From NCBI GenBank assembly GCA_030593425.1, contig JAUVHF010000037.1:1-11348 (forward strand): a DNA stretch of 11,348 nt, in the 5' to 3' direction. Source of the stretch: Anaerolineales bacterium (GTDB lineage Bacteria > Chloroflexota > Anaerolineae > UBA7937). Under the pieces are notes generated by a model. That model did not search any database and was not told the origin of the DNA. It saw nothing but the letters and a program-made list of their open reading frames with translations. Below, piece by piece: positions 5,502-11,348 of this stretch. The position numbers and the translations under genes were made by a program. Positions within the stretch are counted from its first letter, which is position 1. Every line of letters begins with the position of its first letter.

Positions 5502-7838
5502 ATGCTATCGCCCATCGAGAAACTGAACAAGATCCTAAACCTCGAGGAGAAGATGGGTTACGCCAACCGGGCCGTCATCGGAGGACTGGAGAGGCTGGCC
5601 CAGTTCTGGGGCCCGGAAGCCACGGAAGCCGGAGAAGCCCTCCCGGTGGAGGAGATCGTGACCCTCTTGCGTCGCTATCCAGAGGAAGAGAAAGAGGGGC
5701 GAAAGGCCCTCATCGAGGAGATCCGAAGCCTCATGAGGGGAAGAGAAGAGGTATCGGTTGCCGAAAAGAGGGCCCCCACGGAGCCCAAGGAGAGGGTAGA
5801 TATCGACTCGCCGGTGACCGAACTCCACGGCGTGAGCAAGGCCTATGCCCAGCGCCTTCATCGTCTCGGAGTAGAGACTATCCGAGACCTCCTCTACCTC
5901 TTCCCCCACCGGTATGACGACTTTAGAGCCCTTAAAACCATAGACCAACTGGAGTACGGCGAGGAGGTGACCATAGTCGGCACCATCTGGGAGACCCAGA
6001 ACCGGGAGACCAGGAAGGGGAAGACTATAACCACCAGCATCATCTCCGATGGCACATCCACCATCCAGGCCACCTGGTTCAACCAGCCCTACCTCTTGAA
6101 AAGCCTTAAGTCCGGCCGCCAAATCGTCCTCAGCGGCAAGGTGGACGAATATCTGGGACGGCTAACCCTCCCCTCGCCAGCCTGGGAGCCTTTGGACCAA
6201 GAACTGATCCACACGGGGAGACTGGTCCCCGTCTACCCTCTCACCAAGGGGGTGGGAGCCCGTTGGATGCGCCGCCTGATGAAGCGCACCGTAGATTACT
6301 GGTCGCTCCGGCTGCCAGACCACCTCCCCGCCCCTCTCCGAGAGCAAGCCAGGCTCCTCGATCTGGAGAGCGCCATCCAACAGATCCATTTCCCCGACGA
6401 CTGGGAGAGGGTCAAAGAAGGCCGCCACCGCCTCGCTTTCGACGAATTCCTCCTCATCCAACTGGGGGTATTGAAACAGCGGCGCTTATGGAGGGAAGAG
6501 CCCGGCCGTCCCCTGCCCACCGATGAAGGGCTCCTGGACAGATTCACGAAGTCGTTACCTTTCAACCTCACCCAGGCTCAAGAGAGGGTCCTCTCGGAGA
6601 TCCTGGCCGATCTCCAAGAGTCGAGGCCCATGAGCCGTCTCTTGCAAGGGGATGTGGGTTCCGGCAAGACGGTGGTGGCCGCGGCGGCTATGCTCATGGC
6701 CGTGGCCAACGGTGCCCAAGGGGTCATCATGGCTCCCACGGAGATACTGGCCGAACAGCACTACGCCACTCTCAACGACCTTTACAAGACTTTTGAAGTG
6801 AACCTTCGGCTCCTCACCGGGAGCCTCAGATCCGAGGAGAGACAAGAGGCCTACCGAGAGATCTCCTCCGGTCGCGCGCAAGTCATGGTAGGCACCCATG
6901 CCCTCATCCAAGAGGGGGTTGAGTTCCACGACCTGGCGCTGGCAGTCATCGACGAGCAGCAGCGCTTCGGCGTCCGACAGAGGAGCGCCCTGCGCCAGAA
7001 AGGGCATAACCCCCACGTCCTAGTCATGACCGCCACCCCTATCCCTCGAACTCTAGCCCTCACCCTCTACGGAGACCTCGATATCTCCATCATCGATGAA
7101 CTGCCGCCGGGACGAAAAGAGATAACTACCCAATGGATGGCTCCTCGGGAGAGGGAACGAGCCTACACCTTCATCCGGAGCCAAATCGAGGAGGGCAACC
7201 AGGCCTTCATCATCTGTCCCCTGGTGGAAGAATCGGAGAAGATAGACGCCAAAGCCGCGGTGGAAGAACATGAGAGACTGCAAGGTATCTTCCCCGACCT
7301 TCGCTTGGGCCTCATCCATGGCCGGATGCCCGCGTCGGAGAAGGAAGCGGTGATGAGGGATTTCTACCAGGGGAACCTTGATATCCTGGTGGCCACACCG
7401 GTGGTTGAGGTGGGGATCGATGTCCCCCGAGCCACCGTGCTCCTCGTAGAAGGGGCAGACCGTTTCGGCCTGGCCCAACTTCACCAGTTTCGTGGTCGCG
7501 TCGGTCGGGGTGAAGTCCAATCCTACTGCCTGCTTCTCGCCGACTCCCCCTCCAGCCAGGCAGAGGAGCGCCTCAAGGCTATCGAGTCCTCCCAGGACGG
7601 CTTCTACCTCGCCGAGGTGGATCTGGAGATGCGAGGCCCCGGCGAGTTCTTCGGTACCCGCCAAAGCGGCCTTCCCGACCTCAAGGTGGCCAAACTGAGC
7701 GATGTGAAGGTATTGGAGGAGGCCCGGGCCTTGGCCAAGGAGATATTCCAAGAAGACCCCCACCTGGAGCTGCCTCAACATCGCTTATTGGCCCGCCGCG
7801 TGGCCGACTTCTGGCGTGGAGAGGGAGACCTCAGTTAA
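5502..7838 (+). CDS. recG: ATP-dependent DNA helicase RecG
   Basis: A branch-migration helicase for stalled replication forks and Holliday junctions. The 778 aa length exceeds the roughly 690 of E. coli because of an N-terminal extension of about 100 residues, as in Thermotoga and Chloroflexota forms. The wedge/OB domain follows (about 103-240) with GVSKAYAQRLHRLGVETIRDLLYLFP at its front. Helicase motifs: Walker A GDVGSGKT (383-390), APTEILAEQH (411-420), motif II DEQQRFGV (484-491; usually DEQH), MTATPIPRTLALT (509-521), HGRMP (606-610), TPVVEVGIDVP (632-642), QFRGRVGRG (662-670). The C-terminal FFGTRQSGLPDLKVA stretch is also typical. ATG 5502 lies one base past the degV stop; an open frame from 5418 overlaps degV and its extra residues are out-of-frame translation of that gene. 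Close packing suggests cotranscription with fakA and degV. rsmD, often found between recG and coaD, is absent. Confidence 0.96.
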   Translation: MLSPIEKLNKILNLEEKMGYANRAVIGGLERLAQFWGPEATEAGEALPVEEIVTLLRRYPEEEKEGRKALIEEIRSLMRGREEVSVAEKRAPTEPKERVDIDSPVTELHGVSKAYAQRLHRLGVETIRDLLYLFPHRYDDFRALKTIDQLEYGEEVTIVGTIWETQNRETRKGKTITTSIISDGTSTIQATWFNQPYLLKSLKSGRQIVLSGKVDEYLGRLTLPSPAWEPLDQELIHTGRLVPVYPLTKGVGARWMRRLMKRTVDYWSLRLPDHLPAPLREQARLLDLESAIQQIHFPDDWERVKEGRHRLAFDEFLLIQLGVLKQRRLWREEPGRPLPTDEGLLDRFTKSLPFNLTQAQERVLSEILADLQESRPMSRLLQGDVGSGKTVVAAAAMLMAVANGAQGVIMAPTEILAEQHYATLNDLYKTFEVNLRLLTGSLRSEERQEAYREISSGRAQVMVGTHALIQEGVEFHDLALAVIDEQQRFGVRQRSALRQKGHNPHVLVMTATPIPRTLALTLYGDLDISIIDELPPGRKEITTQWMAPRERERAYTFIRSQIEEGNQAFIICPLVEESEKIDAKAAVEEHERLQGIFPDLRLGLIHGRMPASEKEAVMRDFYQGNLDILVATPVVEVGIDVPRATVLLVEGADRFGLAQLHQFRGRVGRGEVQSYCLLLADSPSSQAEERLKAIESSQDGFYLAEVDLEMRGPGEFFGTRQSGLPDLKVAKLSDVKVLEEARALAKEIFQEDPHLELPQHRLLARRVADFWRGEGDLS

Positions 7839-7840
7839 TA

Positions 7841-7849
7841 TGGTATAAT
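7841..7849 (+). promoter_or_regulatory. extended -10 promoter candidate for coaD
   Basis: TGGTATAAT is a perfect TATAAT preceded by the TGn of an extended -10 element, just past the recG stop. No -35 match lies 16-18 bases upstream, which extended -10 promoters can do without. The predicted start near 7856 falls inside the ribosome site GAGGAGG (7854-7860) and gives a leader of only about 9 bases before ATG 7865. It would let coaD and the genes after it be expressed apart from recG. Confidence 0.5.
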
Positions 7850-7864
7850 CTTTGAGGAGGATAA

Positions 7865-8392
7865 ATGACCACCGCCCTTTTTCCCGGCACCTTCGACCCC
7901 TTCACCAATGGACACCTAGATATCGTCCAACGGGCCTCCGGCCTCTTCGACCAACTCATCATCGGGGTCTACGCCCACCCTATCAAGACCTTGCTACTCT
8001 CCTGTGACGAAAGGGTGGCTCTGGTGAAAGAAGCGGTGCGGGAACTCCCAAACGTGCGTGTCGAGTCCTACGATGGCCTCACCGTGGAGTTCGCTCGTCT
8101 CAAAGGGGCCCAGGTCCTGCTCCGTGGCCTCCGAGTCATAGCCGACTTCGAACTAGAATTTCAGATGGCCCTCATGAACCGAGCCCTGGCGGCGGAGATA
8201 GAGACCGTTTGTCTCATGACCACCTACAAATATTACTTCCTCAGTTCCAGCCTGGTGAAAGAGGTGGCCAAACTGGGGGGAGACATCTCTAGCATGGTCC
8301 CCCCCCACGTGGAGGCCGCTCTAAAGGCCAAGATCAAGGAACTGGACGAGAAAGGTGAGGACCGAATTAGAATCATCTCCCTCCGAGAATAA
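7865..8392 (+). CDS. coaD: Phosphopantetheine adenylyltransferase
   Basis: Transfers AMP from ATP to 4'-phosphopantetheine to form dephospho-CoA, the fourth step of CoA synthesis; a cytosolic hexamer of the nucleotidyltransferase fold. The 175 aa product begins ALFPGTFDPFTNGHLDI with the TNGH form of the T/HxGH motif at residues 14-17. Lys41 (HPIKTLLLS), Arg87 (LLRGLR, 85-90) and the SSSLVKEVA stretch (127-135) are the expected substrate and ATP contacts. It is about 12-15 residues longer than average at a charged C-terminus. GAGGAGG lies four bases before ATG 7865, a strong ribosome site. It sits between recG and the coiled-coil/DUF177/rpmF genes, the place it often takes in Clostridia and Actinobacteria. 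Confidence 0.97.
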   Translation: MTTALFPGTFDPFTNGHLDIVQRASGLFDQLIIGVYAHPIKTLLLSCDERVALVKEAVRELPNVRVESYDGLTVEFARLKGAQVLLRGLRVIADFELEFQMALMNRALAAEIETVCLMTTYKYYFLSSSLVKEVAKLGGDISSMVPPHVEAALKAKIKELDEKGEDRIRIISLRE

Positions 8393-8425
8393 GGGAGTAG
8401 AGGCCTGGCAAAGGGGGTAGTGAAG

Positions 8426-8893
8426 ATGGAGATAGTCTATCTGATCGATCGCTTGGAGTCCTTAATCAACGAAGCGAAGCGGCTCCCCCTCACCTCTGGC
8501 GTGATCGTCAATCAAGATGAATTCCTGAAAGTCATAGACCAGATGCGGATCACCATCCCCCAGGAGATCCGAGAGGCCAGGCGACTGAAGGAGGAGAGAG
8601 AACAGGTTATCGCCCGGGCTCTGGCGGAGGCGGAAGAGATAGTGGCAGAAGCCAAGGGACAGGTAGATGGCCTCCTAACCGATGAGGAACTCCTCAAAGC
8701 GGCTAGAGAAGAGAGTGCCAAGATCATAGAGCAGGCTCGCCGCGAGGCGGAGAAGGTAAGAAAGGGAGCCGATGAGTACGCCATCGAAGTCCTGGGCCAA
8801 CTGCAGGACCAACTGATGGCCCTCCAGACCACCATTCAGAACGGCCTCGATTATCTTCAAGGGCCAACCAGGAGGGAGCAAGGGGAGCCTTGA
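8426..8893 (+). CDS. SepIVA/DivIVA-like coiled-coil protein
   Basis: A 155-aa charged, mostly helical protein without membrane segments or catalytic motifs. Residues 1-60 (VYLIDRLESLINEAKRLPLT, then VNQDEFLKVIDQMRITIPQEIREARRLKEEREQ) resemble, from memory, the N-terminus of actinobacterial SepIVA (M. tuberculosis Rv2927c): a short helix, a P-[LM]-[ST] turn, VN-x-x-E-x-L, and a long helix with a P-x-E-[IL]-x-x-A pattern. Residues 50-135 form an Ala/Glu/Arg-rich coiled coil of the type often misannotated as ATP synthase subunit b. Its place between coaD and DUF177-rpmF is the same as in many Actinobacteria. Rv2927c is about 245 aa; this form is much shorter. ATG 8426 has GGGGG eight bases upstream; GTG 8420 two codons earlier is too close to that site. 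A role in cell division or growth is inference only. Confidence 0.7.
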   Translation: MEIVYLIDRLESLINEAKRLPLTSGVIVNQDEFLKVIDQMRITIPQEIREARRLKEEREQVIARALAEAEEIVAEAKGQVDGLLTDEELLKAAREESAKIIEQARREAEKVRKGADEYAIEVLGQLQDQLMALQTTIQNGLDYLQGPTRREQGEP

Positions 8894-8918
8894 CATTAGC
8901 GCCCTCCTGACCTATATT
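8890..8918 (+). promoter_or_regulatory. near-consensus sigma-70 promoter of DUF177-rpmF
   Basis: TTGACA (8890-8895), a perfect -35, and TATATT (8913-8918), five of six to the -10 consensus, are spaced by exactly 17 bases. The -35 overlaps the TGA stop of the upstream gene. The start, seven or eight bases past the -10, falls at 8925-8926, on or beside the ATG of the DUF177 gene (8926). No Shine-Dalgarno sequence precedes that ATG, so the transcript should be leaderless or nearly so. This is the strongest promoter match seen in the window. Confidence 0.8.
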
Positions 8919-8925
8919 TTAAGAG

Positions 8926-9435
8926 ATGAGATTCAACGTCGCACAACTTCTAAAGAGAGCCACCGGCTCTTCCCGCCGTTATCAGATGCGGGAAGGTGTA
9001 GAGGATCTTGATCTAGAACTGGTTATCCGGGAGCCCTTGGTGGGGCAGATCGAGATGGTTCGCACGGTCGATGGTATCCTGGTCAGAGGCGAACTCACCA
9101 CGGCCCTGGAACTGCGATGTGATCGATGCCTTGAACCCCTCATCCAGGAGGTAGAGTTTAAGATCGAGGAGGAGTTTCGCCCCGCCCTCGACATGAGCAC
9201 GGGGGCCCAACTCCCCTATGATGAGGAGGAGATGCGCATCGATGAACACCACATCATTGATCTCACAGAGCTCATACGCCAGAGCATCTTTCTAGCCCTG
9301 CCGATGCATCCGGTCTGCCGACTCAACTGTTTCGGCTTTTGCGACCGGTGTGGCCAGAACCTAAACGAGGGGGCTTGTGACTGTAGTGAATCGATGGTGG
9401 ACCCCCGTCTGGAAATACTGAGAAAACTCAAGTGA
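8926..9435 (+). CDS. DUF177/YceD family protein linked to 23S rRNA accumulation
   Basis: A 169-aa protein of the DUF177 family (PF02620, YceD), which is tied to rpmF across bacteria and in E. coli and plants affects 23S rRNA levels; the biochemical role is not settled. It has the usual pattern of cysteine pairs: CDRC (Cys65/Cys68), then CRLNCFGFCDRCG (Cys131, Cys135, Cys139, Cys142) and CDC (Cys151/Cys153), probably binding zinc (inference). LELRCDRCLEPL (61-72) and NCFGFCDRCGQNLNEGACDC (134-153) are the family signatures, separated by an acidic middle with DEEEMRIDEHHIIDLTELI. ATG 8926 gives the usual N-terminus MRFNVAQLLKRATGSSR. No ribosome binding site is visible and the promoter lies immediately upstream. 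It ends nine bases before rpmF. Confidence 0.93.
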   Translation: MRFNVAQLLKRATGSSRRYQMREGVEDLDLELVIREPLVGQIEMVRTVDGILVRGELTTALELRCDRCLEPLIQEVEFKIEEEFRPALDMSTGAQLPYDEEEMRIDEHHIIDLTELIRQSIFLALPMHPVCRLNCFGFCDRCGQNLNEGACDCSESMVDPRLEILRKLK

Positions 9436-9444
9436 GGAAAGAAA

Positions 9445-9633
9445 ATGGGTGCCTTACCCAAGAGAAAGATATCCAAGGGACGGAGGGATAGGCGGCGGAG
9501 CCATTGGCGGCTCAAGCCTTTGCATCTCGTGCCCTGTCCCCAGTGCCATGAACTTCGCTTGCCCCACCATGCTTGCCCTAGCTGTGGCACTTATGGGGGC
9601 CTCGAGGTGATCCCTCAAGAGGAGTCGAAATAA
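9445..9633 (+). CDS. rpmF: 50S ribosomal protein L32 (zinc-binding form)
   Basis: A small basic protein of the large ribosomal subunit, 62 aa. The N-terminus GALPKRKISKGRRDRRRSHW matches the family pattern AVPKRKxSKxRRDxRRxHW; a zinc ribbon CPQC...CPSC follows (Cys31, Cys34, Cys44, Cys47), the C+ type. GTGAGGAAAG overlapping the DUF177 stop serves as ribosome site, so translation is probably coupled to DUF177 and driven by the promoter at 8890-8918. In most genomes plsX or fapR-plsX follows rpmF; here the next gene is fabD after 108 bases. Confidence 0.98.
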   Translation: MGALPKRKISKGRRDRRRSHWRLKPLHLVPCPQCHELRLPHHACPSCGTYGGLEVIPQEESK

Positions 9634-9741
9634 GCCGGCCTTTTCTCCTCTCCTTAATGGCCGTGCCAGGTGGCAGAGCAAGCACGGCCGCTTCTATGTC
9701 AGTATAAAAGTCTGCCCTATTAGAAAGGGGACGGGCAAGCG
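9634..9741 (+). promoter_or_regulatory. rpmF-fabD intergenic region with possible alternative RNA folds
   Basis: Five complementary segments lie in 108 bases: A CGGCC (9636-9640), B GGCCGTGC (9659-9666), C GGCAGA (9672-9677), D GCACGGCC (9682-9689), E TCTGCC (9711-9716). B-D form an 8-bp stem with a 15-base loop; A-B is a mutually exclusive 5-bp alternative; C lies in the B-D loop and could pair with E, which would make an H-type pseudoknot. No clear T-run follows B-D, so it is not a standard terminator. TATAAA (9703-9708) is a -10-like hexamer without a -35. GGGGA (9727-9731) is the likely fabD ribosome site. Regulation is inference; the 6-bp pairing alone could be chance. Confidence 0.4.
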
Positions 9742-10677
9742 ATGGCTAAGAGATTCGCTCTTCTTTTCCCCGGCCAGGGCTCCCAGTACGTAGGTATGGG
9801 TCGAGATCTTTACCAAGGGTGGCCCCAGGCCCAAGCCATCTTCTCCCAGGCCGATGAGGCTCTGGGGTTCCGCCTCTCAGACCTCATCTTCCAGGGGCCT
9901 GAGGAAGCCCTGAGAGATACCATCAACACGCAACCGGCTATATTGGCTACTAGCATAGCCTGTTGGGAGGCCCTATCTGCCCAGGGATCGTTTGAACCCG
10001 CCTATGTTGCGGGCCATAGTCTGGGAGAGTATACCGCCCTGGTGGTGGCGCGCGCTCTGGGGTTCGAGGAGGCTCTGCACCTGGTGCGAGAGCGTGGCCG
10101 CCTGATGAAGGAGGCAGCAAGAGAAAGGCCAGGGGGTATGGCCGCCATCCTGGGCTTGGAAGAGAGGGTAGCGGAAGAGATCTGCCACCAAGTCGATTCC
10201 CGAAACCCAGGAACTTTGGCTGTAGCCAACTACAACTGCCCCGGCCAAGTCGTCATCTCTGGGCTTAAGGAGACTCTCAAAGCGGCTATGAAGTTGGCGC
10301 AAGAGAGAGGCGCACGGCGGGTCGTGCCCTTGGCTGTGAGCATCGCTGCCCATTCGCCCCTCATGGCCTCCGCGGCCACCCTCTTCGCCCAGGTGGTGGC
10401 TCGCCTCCCCTTCCGCCGAGCGGAGATCCCGGTCGTAGCCAACCTCACCGCCCAGCCCATCACCTCCCCCGAGGAGATAAAAGACGAACTCGTTCAGCAA
10501 CTCGCCTTCCCCGTTCGCTGGACAGAGTCGATCCAATATATGATAAAAGAAGGCGTCTCCACCTTCATAGAGGTGGGACCGGGAAATGTGCTCAGTGGGC
10601 TGGTGAAACGAATCGATAAAAGAGCCCAGGTCGTAAATGTAGGTCATCTAGAAGAGTTGCGAGGTTTCAGGCTATGA
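9742..10677 (+). CDS. fabD: Malonyl CoA-acyl carrier protein transacylase
   Basis: Moves malonate from malonyl-CoA to acyl carrier protein, supplying the extender for fatty-acid synthesis; cytosolic. The 311 aa length is typical. It begins FALLFPGQGSQYVGMG (5-20) with Gln11 of the oxyanion hole; the nucleophile Ser93 sits in GHSLGE (91-96); Arg118 in RERGRLM binds the malonyl carboxylate; catalytic His204 lies in VSIAAHSPLM (199-208), where the usual xFHSPLM Phe is Ala. NYNCPGQVVISG (163-174) and IEVGPGNVLSGLVKR are further family marks. ATG 9742 follows GGGGA by about 10 bases. It is the first fatty-acid synthesis gene here, with fabG next after 108 bases; plsX, which normally precedes it, is not in the window. 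Confidence 0.97.
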   Translation: MAKRFALLFPGQGSQYVGMGRDLYQGWPQAQAIFSQADEALGFRLSDLIFQGPEEALRDTINTQPAILATSIACWEALSAQGSFEPAYVAGHSLGEYTALVVARALGFEEALHLVRERGRLMKEAARERPGGMAAILGLEERVAEEICHQVDSRNPGTLAVANYNCPGQVVISGLKETLKAAMKLAQERGARRVVPLAVSIAAHSPLMASAATLFAQVVARLPFRRAEIPVVANLTAQPITSPEEIKDELVQQLAFPVRWTESIQYMIKEGVSTFIEVGPGNVLSGLVKRIDKRAQVVNVGHLEELRGFRL

Positions 10678-10683
10678 TTCTCC

Positions 10684-10694
10684 CGGTAGTACCG
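10684..10694. repeat. short inverted repeat after fabD
   Basis: CGGTAGTACCG is an 11-base inverted repeat with one central base, starting six bases after the fabD stop. It is too short for a terminator and has no T-run. It could be half of a regulator site or chance; about one such repeat per ten gaps of this size is expected by chance. Confidence 0.25.
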
Positions 10695-10718
10695 ACCTCC
10701 CAATCTCTAGACCCTCTT

Positions 10719-10750
10719 TCGACACTTTTTCACCATCCATATATGGATGG
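10719..10750 (+). promoter_or_regulatory. candidate fabG promoter overlapped by an 18-base palindromic operator
   Basis: CCATCCATATATGGATGG (10733-10750) is a perfect 18-base palindrome. A weak -35-like TCGACA (10719-10724) and a -10-like TATGGA (10742-10747), 17 bases apart, place the palindrome across the spacer and -10, where a dimeric repressor would block transcription. No T-run follows on either strand, so a terminator is unlikely. The palindrome is directly visible; the promoter and the repressor idea are inference. It does not look like the FapR or FabT sites I know. Confidence 0.45.
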
Positions 10751-10785
10751 GAGATGAACCTAAGCCTGACGCAAGGAGGACAGCC

Positions 10786-11348
10786 ATGATCGACCTAACC
10801 GATAGAGTGGCCCTCGTCACCGGGGGTTCCCGGGGCATCGGACGGGCCATCGCCCTCAAACTAGCCTCCCTGGGAGCCAAGGTGGCGGTCAATTACTATA
10901 CCAATCAGGATGAGGCCGCCGCCCAAGAGGTAGTAAAAGAGATCGCATCCCAGGCCGGAGAGGCTATCGCCCTGCAAGGCGATGTGAGAGACGCCGATCA
11001 GGCCGGGGATCTAGTGAGGAAGACCCTGGAGGCGTTCGGCCGCCTAGATATCCTGGTCAACAACGCGGGCATCACCAAAGACACCTTGCTGGCGCGGATG
11101 AAGGAGCCCGACTGGGACCTGGTGATAGACACCAACCTCAAGGGAGCCTTCAATGTGACCAAGGCTGCCCACCGTCCCATGTTGAAGCAAAGATACGGCC
11201 GGATCATCAACATCACCTCCGTCTCCGGCCTAGTGGGCCAAGCCGGCCAGGCTAACTATTCGGCGTCTAAGGCTGGCCTCGTGGGCTTCACCAAGGCCGT
11301 GGCCAAGGAACTGGGCTCGAGAAACATAACCGTCAACGCCGTAGCCCC
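10786..11348 (+). CDS. fabG: 3-oxoacyl-[acyl-carrier-protein] reductase, N-terminal part (3' end outside window)
   Basis: A short-chain dehydrogenase that reduces 3-ketoacyl-ACP with NADPH in fatty-acid elongation. 187 codons are visible and the frame stays open to the window end. The Rossmann cofactor site is TGGSRGIGR (12-20), followed by GDVRD (65-69) and NNAG (92-95). The catalytic set is Asn117, Ser145 (NITSVSG), Tyr158 and Lys162 (YSASK), spaced exactly as in E. coli FabG (110, 138, 151, 155). ATG 10786 has AAGGAGGA five bases upstream, a strong ribosome site. The position after fabD supports FabG over other SDR reductases. The missing part should be about 60 residues. The strong ribosome site and the palindrome upstream suggest separate control from fabD. 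Confidence 0.95.
   Translation, partial: MIDLTDRVALVTGGSRGIGRAIALKLASLGAKVAVNYYTNQDEAAAQEVVKEIASQAGEAIALQGDVRDADQAGDLVRKTLEAFGRLDILVNNAGITKDTLLARMKEPDWDLVIDTNLKGAFNVTKAAHRPMLKQRYGRIINITSVSGLVGQAGQANYSASKAGLVGFTKAVAKELGSRNITVNAVA

Noticed and set aside
5535..6122. 195-aa open frame on the minus strand within the 5' part of recG
   Set aside because: It is a shadow of the RecG N-terminal extension and OB domain, without start signals of its own.
7053..7781. 242-aa open frame on the minus strand within recG
   Set aside because: It is opposite a well-conserved helicase region, has no family motifs or ribosome site, and is explained by the base composition of recG.
9973..10647. 224-aa open frame on the minus strand within fabD
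   Set aside because: It lies antisense to conserved FabD motifs, has no recognisable domain and an unlikely His/Gly/Leu-rich composition.

Overview
The window is a gene-dense stretch of housekeeping genes from a bacterium. The gene order and several sequence features (a long RecG with an N-terminal extension, a SepIVA-like coiled-coil gene between coaD and a DUF177 gene, zinc-binding L28 and L32) fit Chloroflexota or a neighbouring lineage of the Firmicutes/Actinobacteria side of the tree. This placement is inference from remembered family patterns, not from a search. Frequent AGG/AGA arginine and ATA isoleucine codons and a high share of Glu/Lys/Arg residues could suggest a thermophile, but weakly. 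All genes lie on the + strand except rpmB. No stretch longer than about 135 bases lacks a gene. I saw no tRNA, rRNA, CRISPR array, insertion sequence or phage gene.

Layout. (1) 1-2204: the 3' end of a membrane zinc metallopeptidase (YugP type), rlmN and rpe. (2) 2205-2657: a short gap with a minus-strand terminator, rpmB on the minus strand with its own promoter, and the divergent start of the next block. (3) 2658-7838: an Asp23/Gls24 protein, the fatty-acid kinase FakA, a DegV/FakB fatty-acid-binding partner, and the helicase RecG, closely packed and probably cotranscribed. (4) 7865-9633: coaD, a short SepIVA/DivIVA-like coiled-coil protein, DUF177/YceD and rpmF; promoter-like signals lie immediately before coaD and DUF177. 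(5) 9634-11348: fabD and the first 187 codons of fabG, each preceded by a roughly 108-base intergenic region rich in inverted repeats.

How the genes fit together. The order closely follows the Bacillus subtilis block fmt-rsmB-rlmN-prpC-prkC-rsgA-rpe-thiN-rpmB-yloU-fakA-...-recG-fapR-plsX-fabD-fabG, including the reversed rpmB, but with prpC/prkC/rsgA, thiN, fapR and plsX absent and coaD-SepIVA-like-DUF177-rpmF placed between recG and fabD. Three genes (fakA, the degV gene, fabD/fabG) handle acyl chains: FakA and FakB phosphorylate bound fatty acid to acyl-phosphate, and FabD/FabG load malonate and reduce 3-ketoacyl-ACP in synthesis. CoaD supplies the CoA and phosphopantetheine that this metabolism needs. 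RlmN, L28, L32 and DUF177 serve the ribosome.

Nothing here is a clearly new system. The most useful leads are a near-consensus promoter that would give DUF177 a leaderless mRNA, an 18-base perfect palindrome overlapping a candidate fabG promoter, a possible folded leader before fabD where plsX is usually found, a His-to-Tyr change in the FakB carboxylate site, and a SepIVA-like protein probably outside Actinobacteria.
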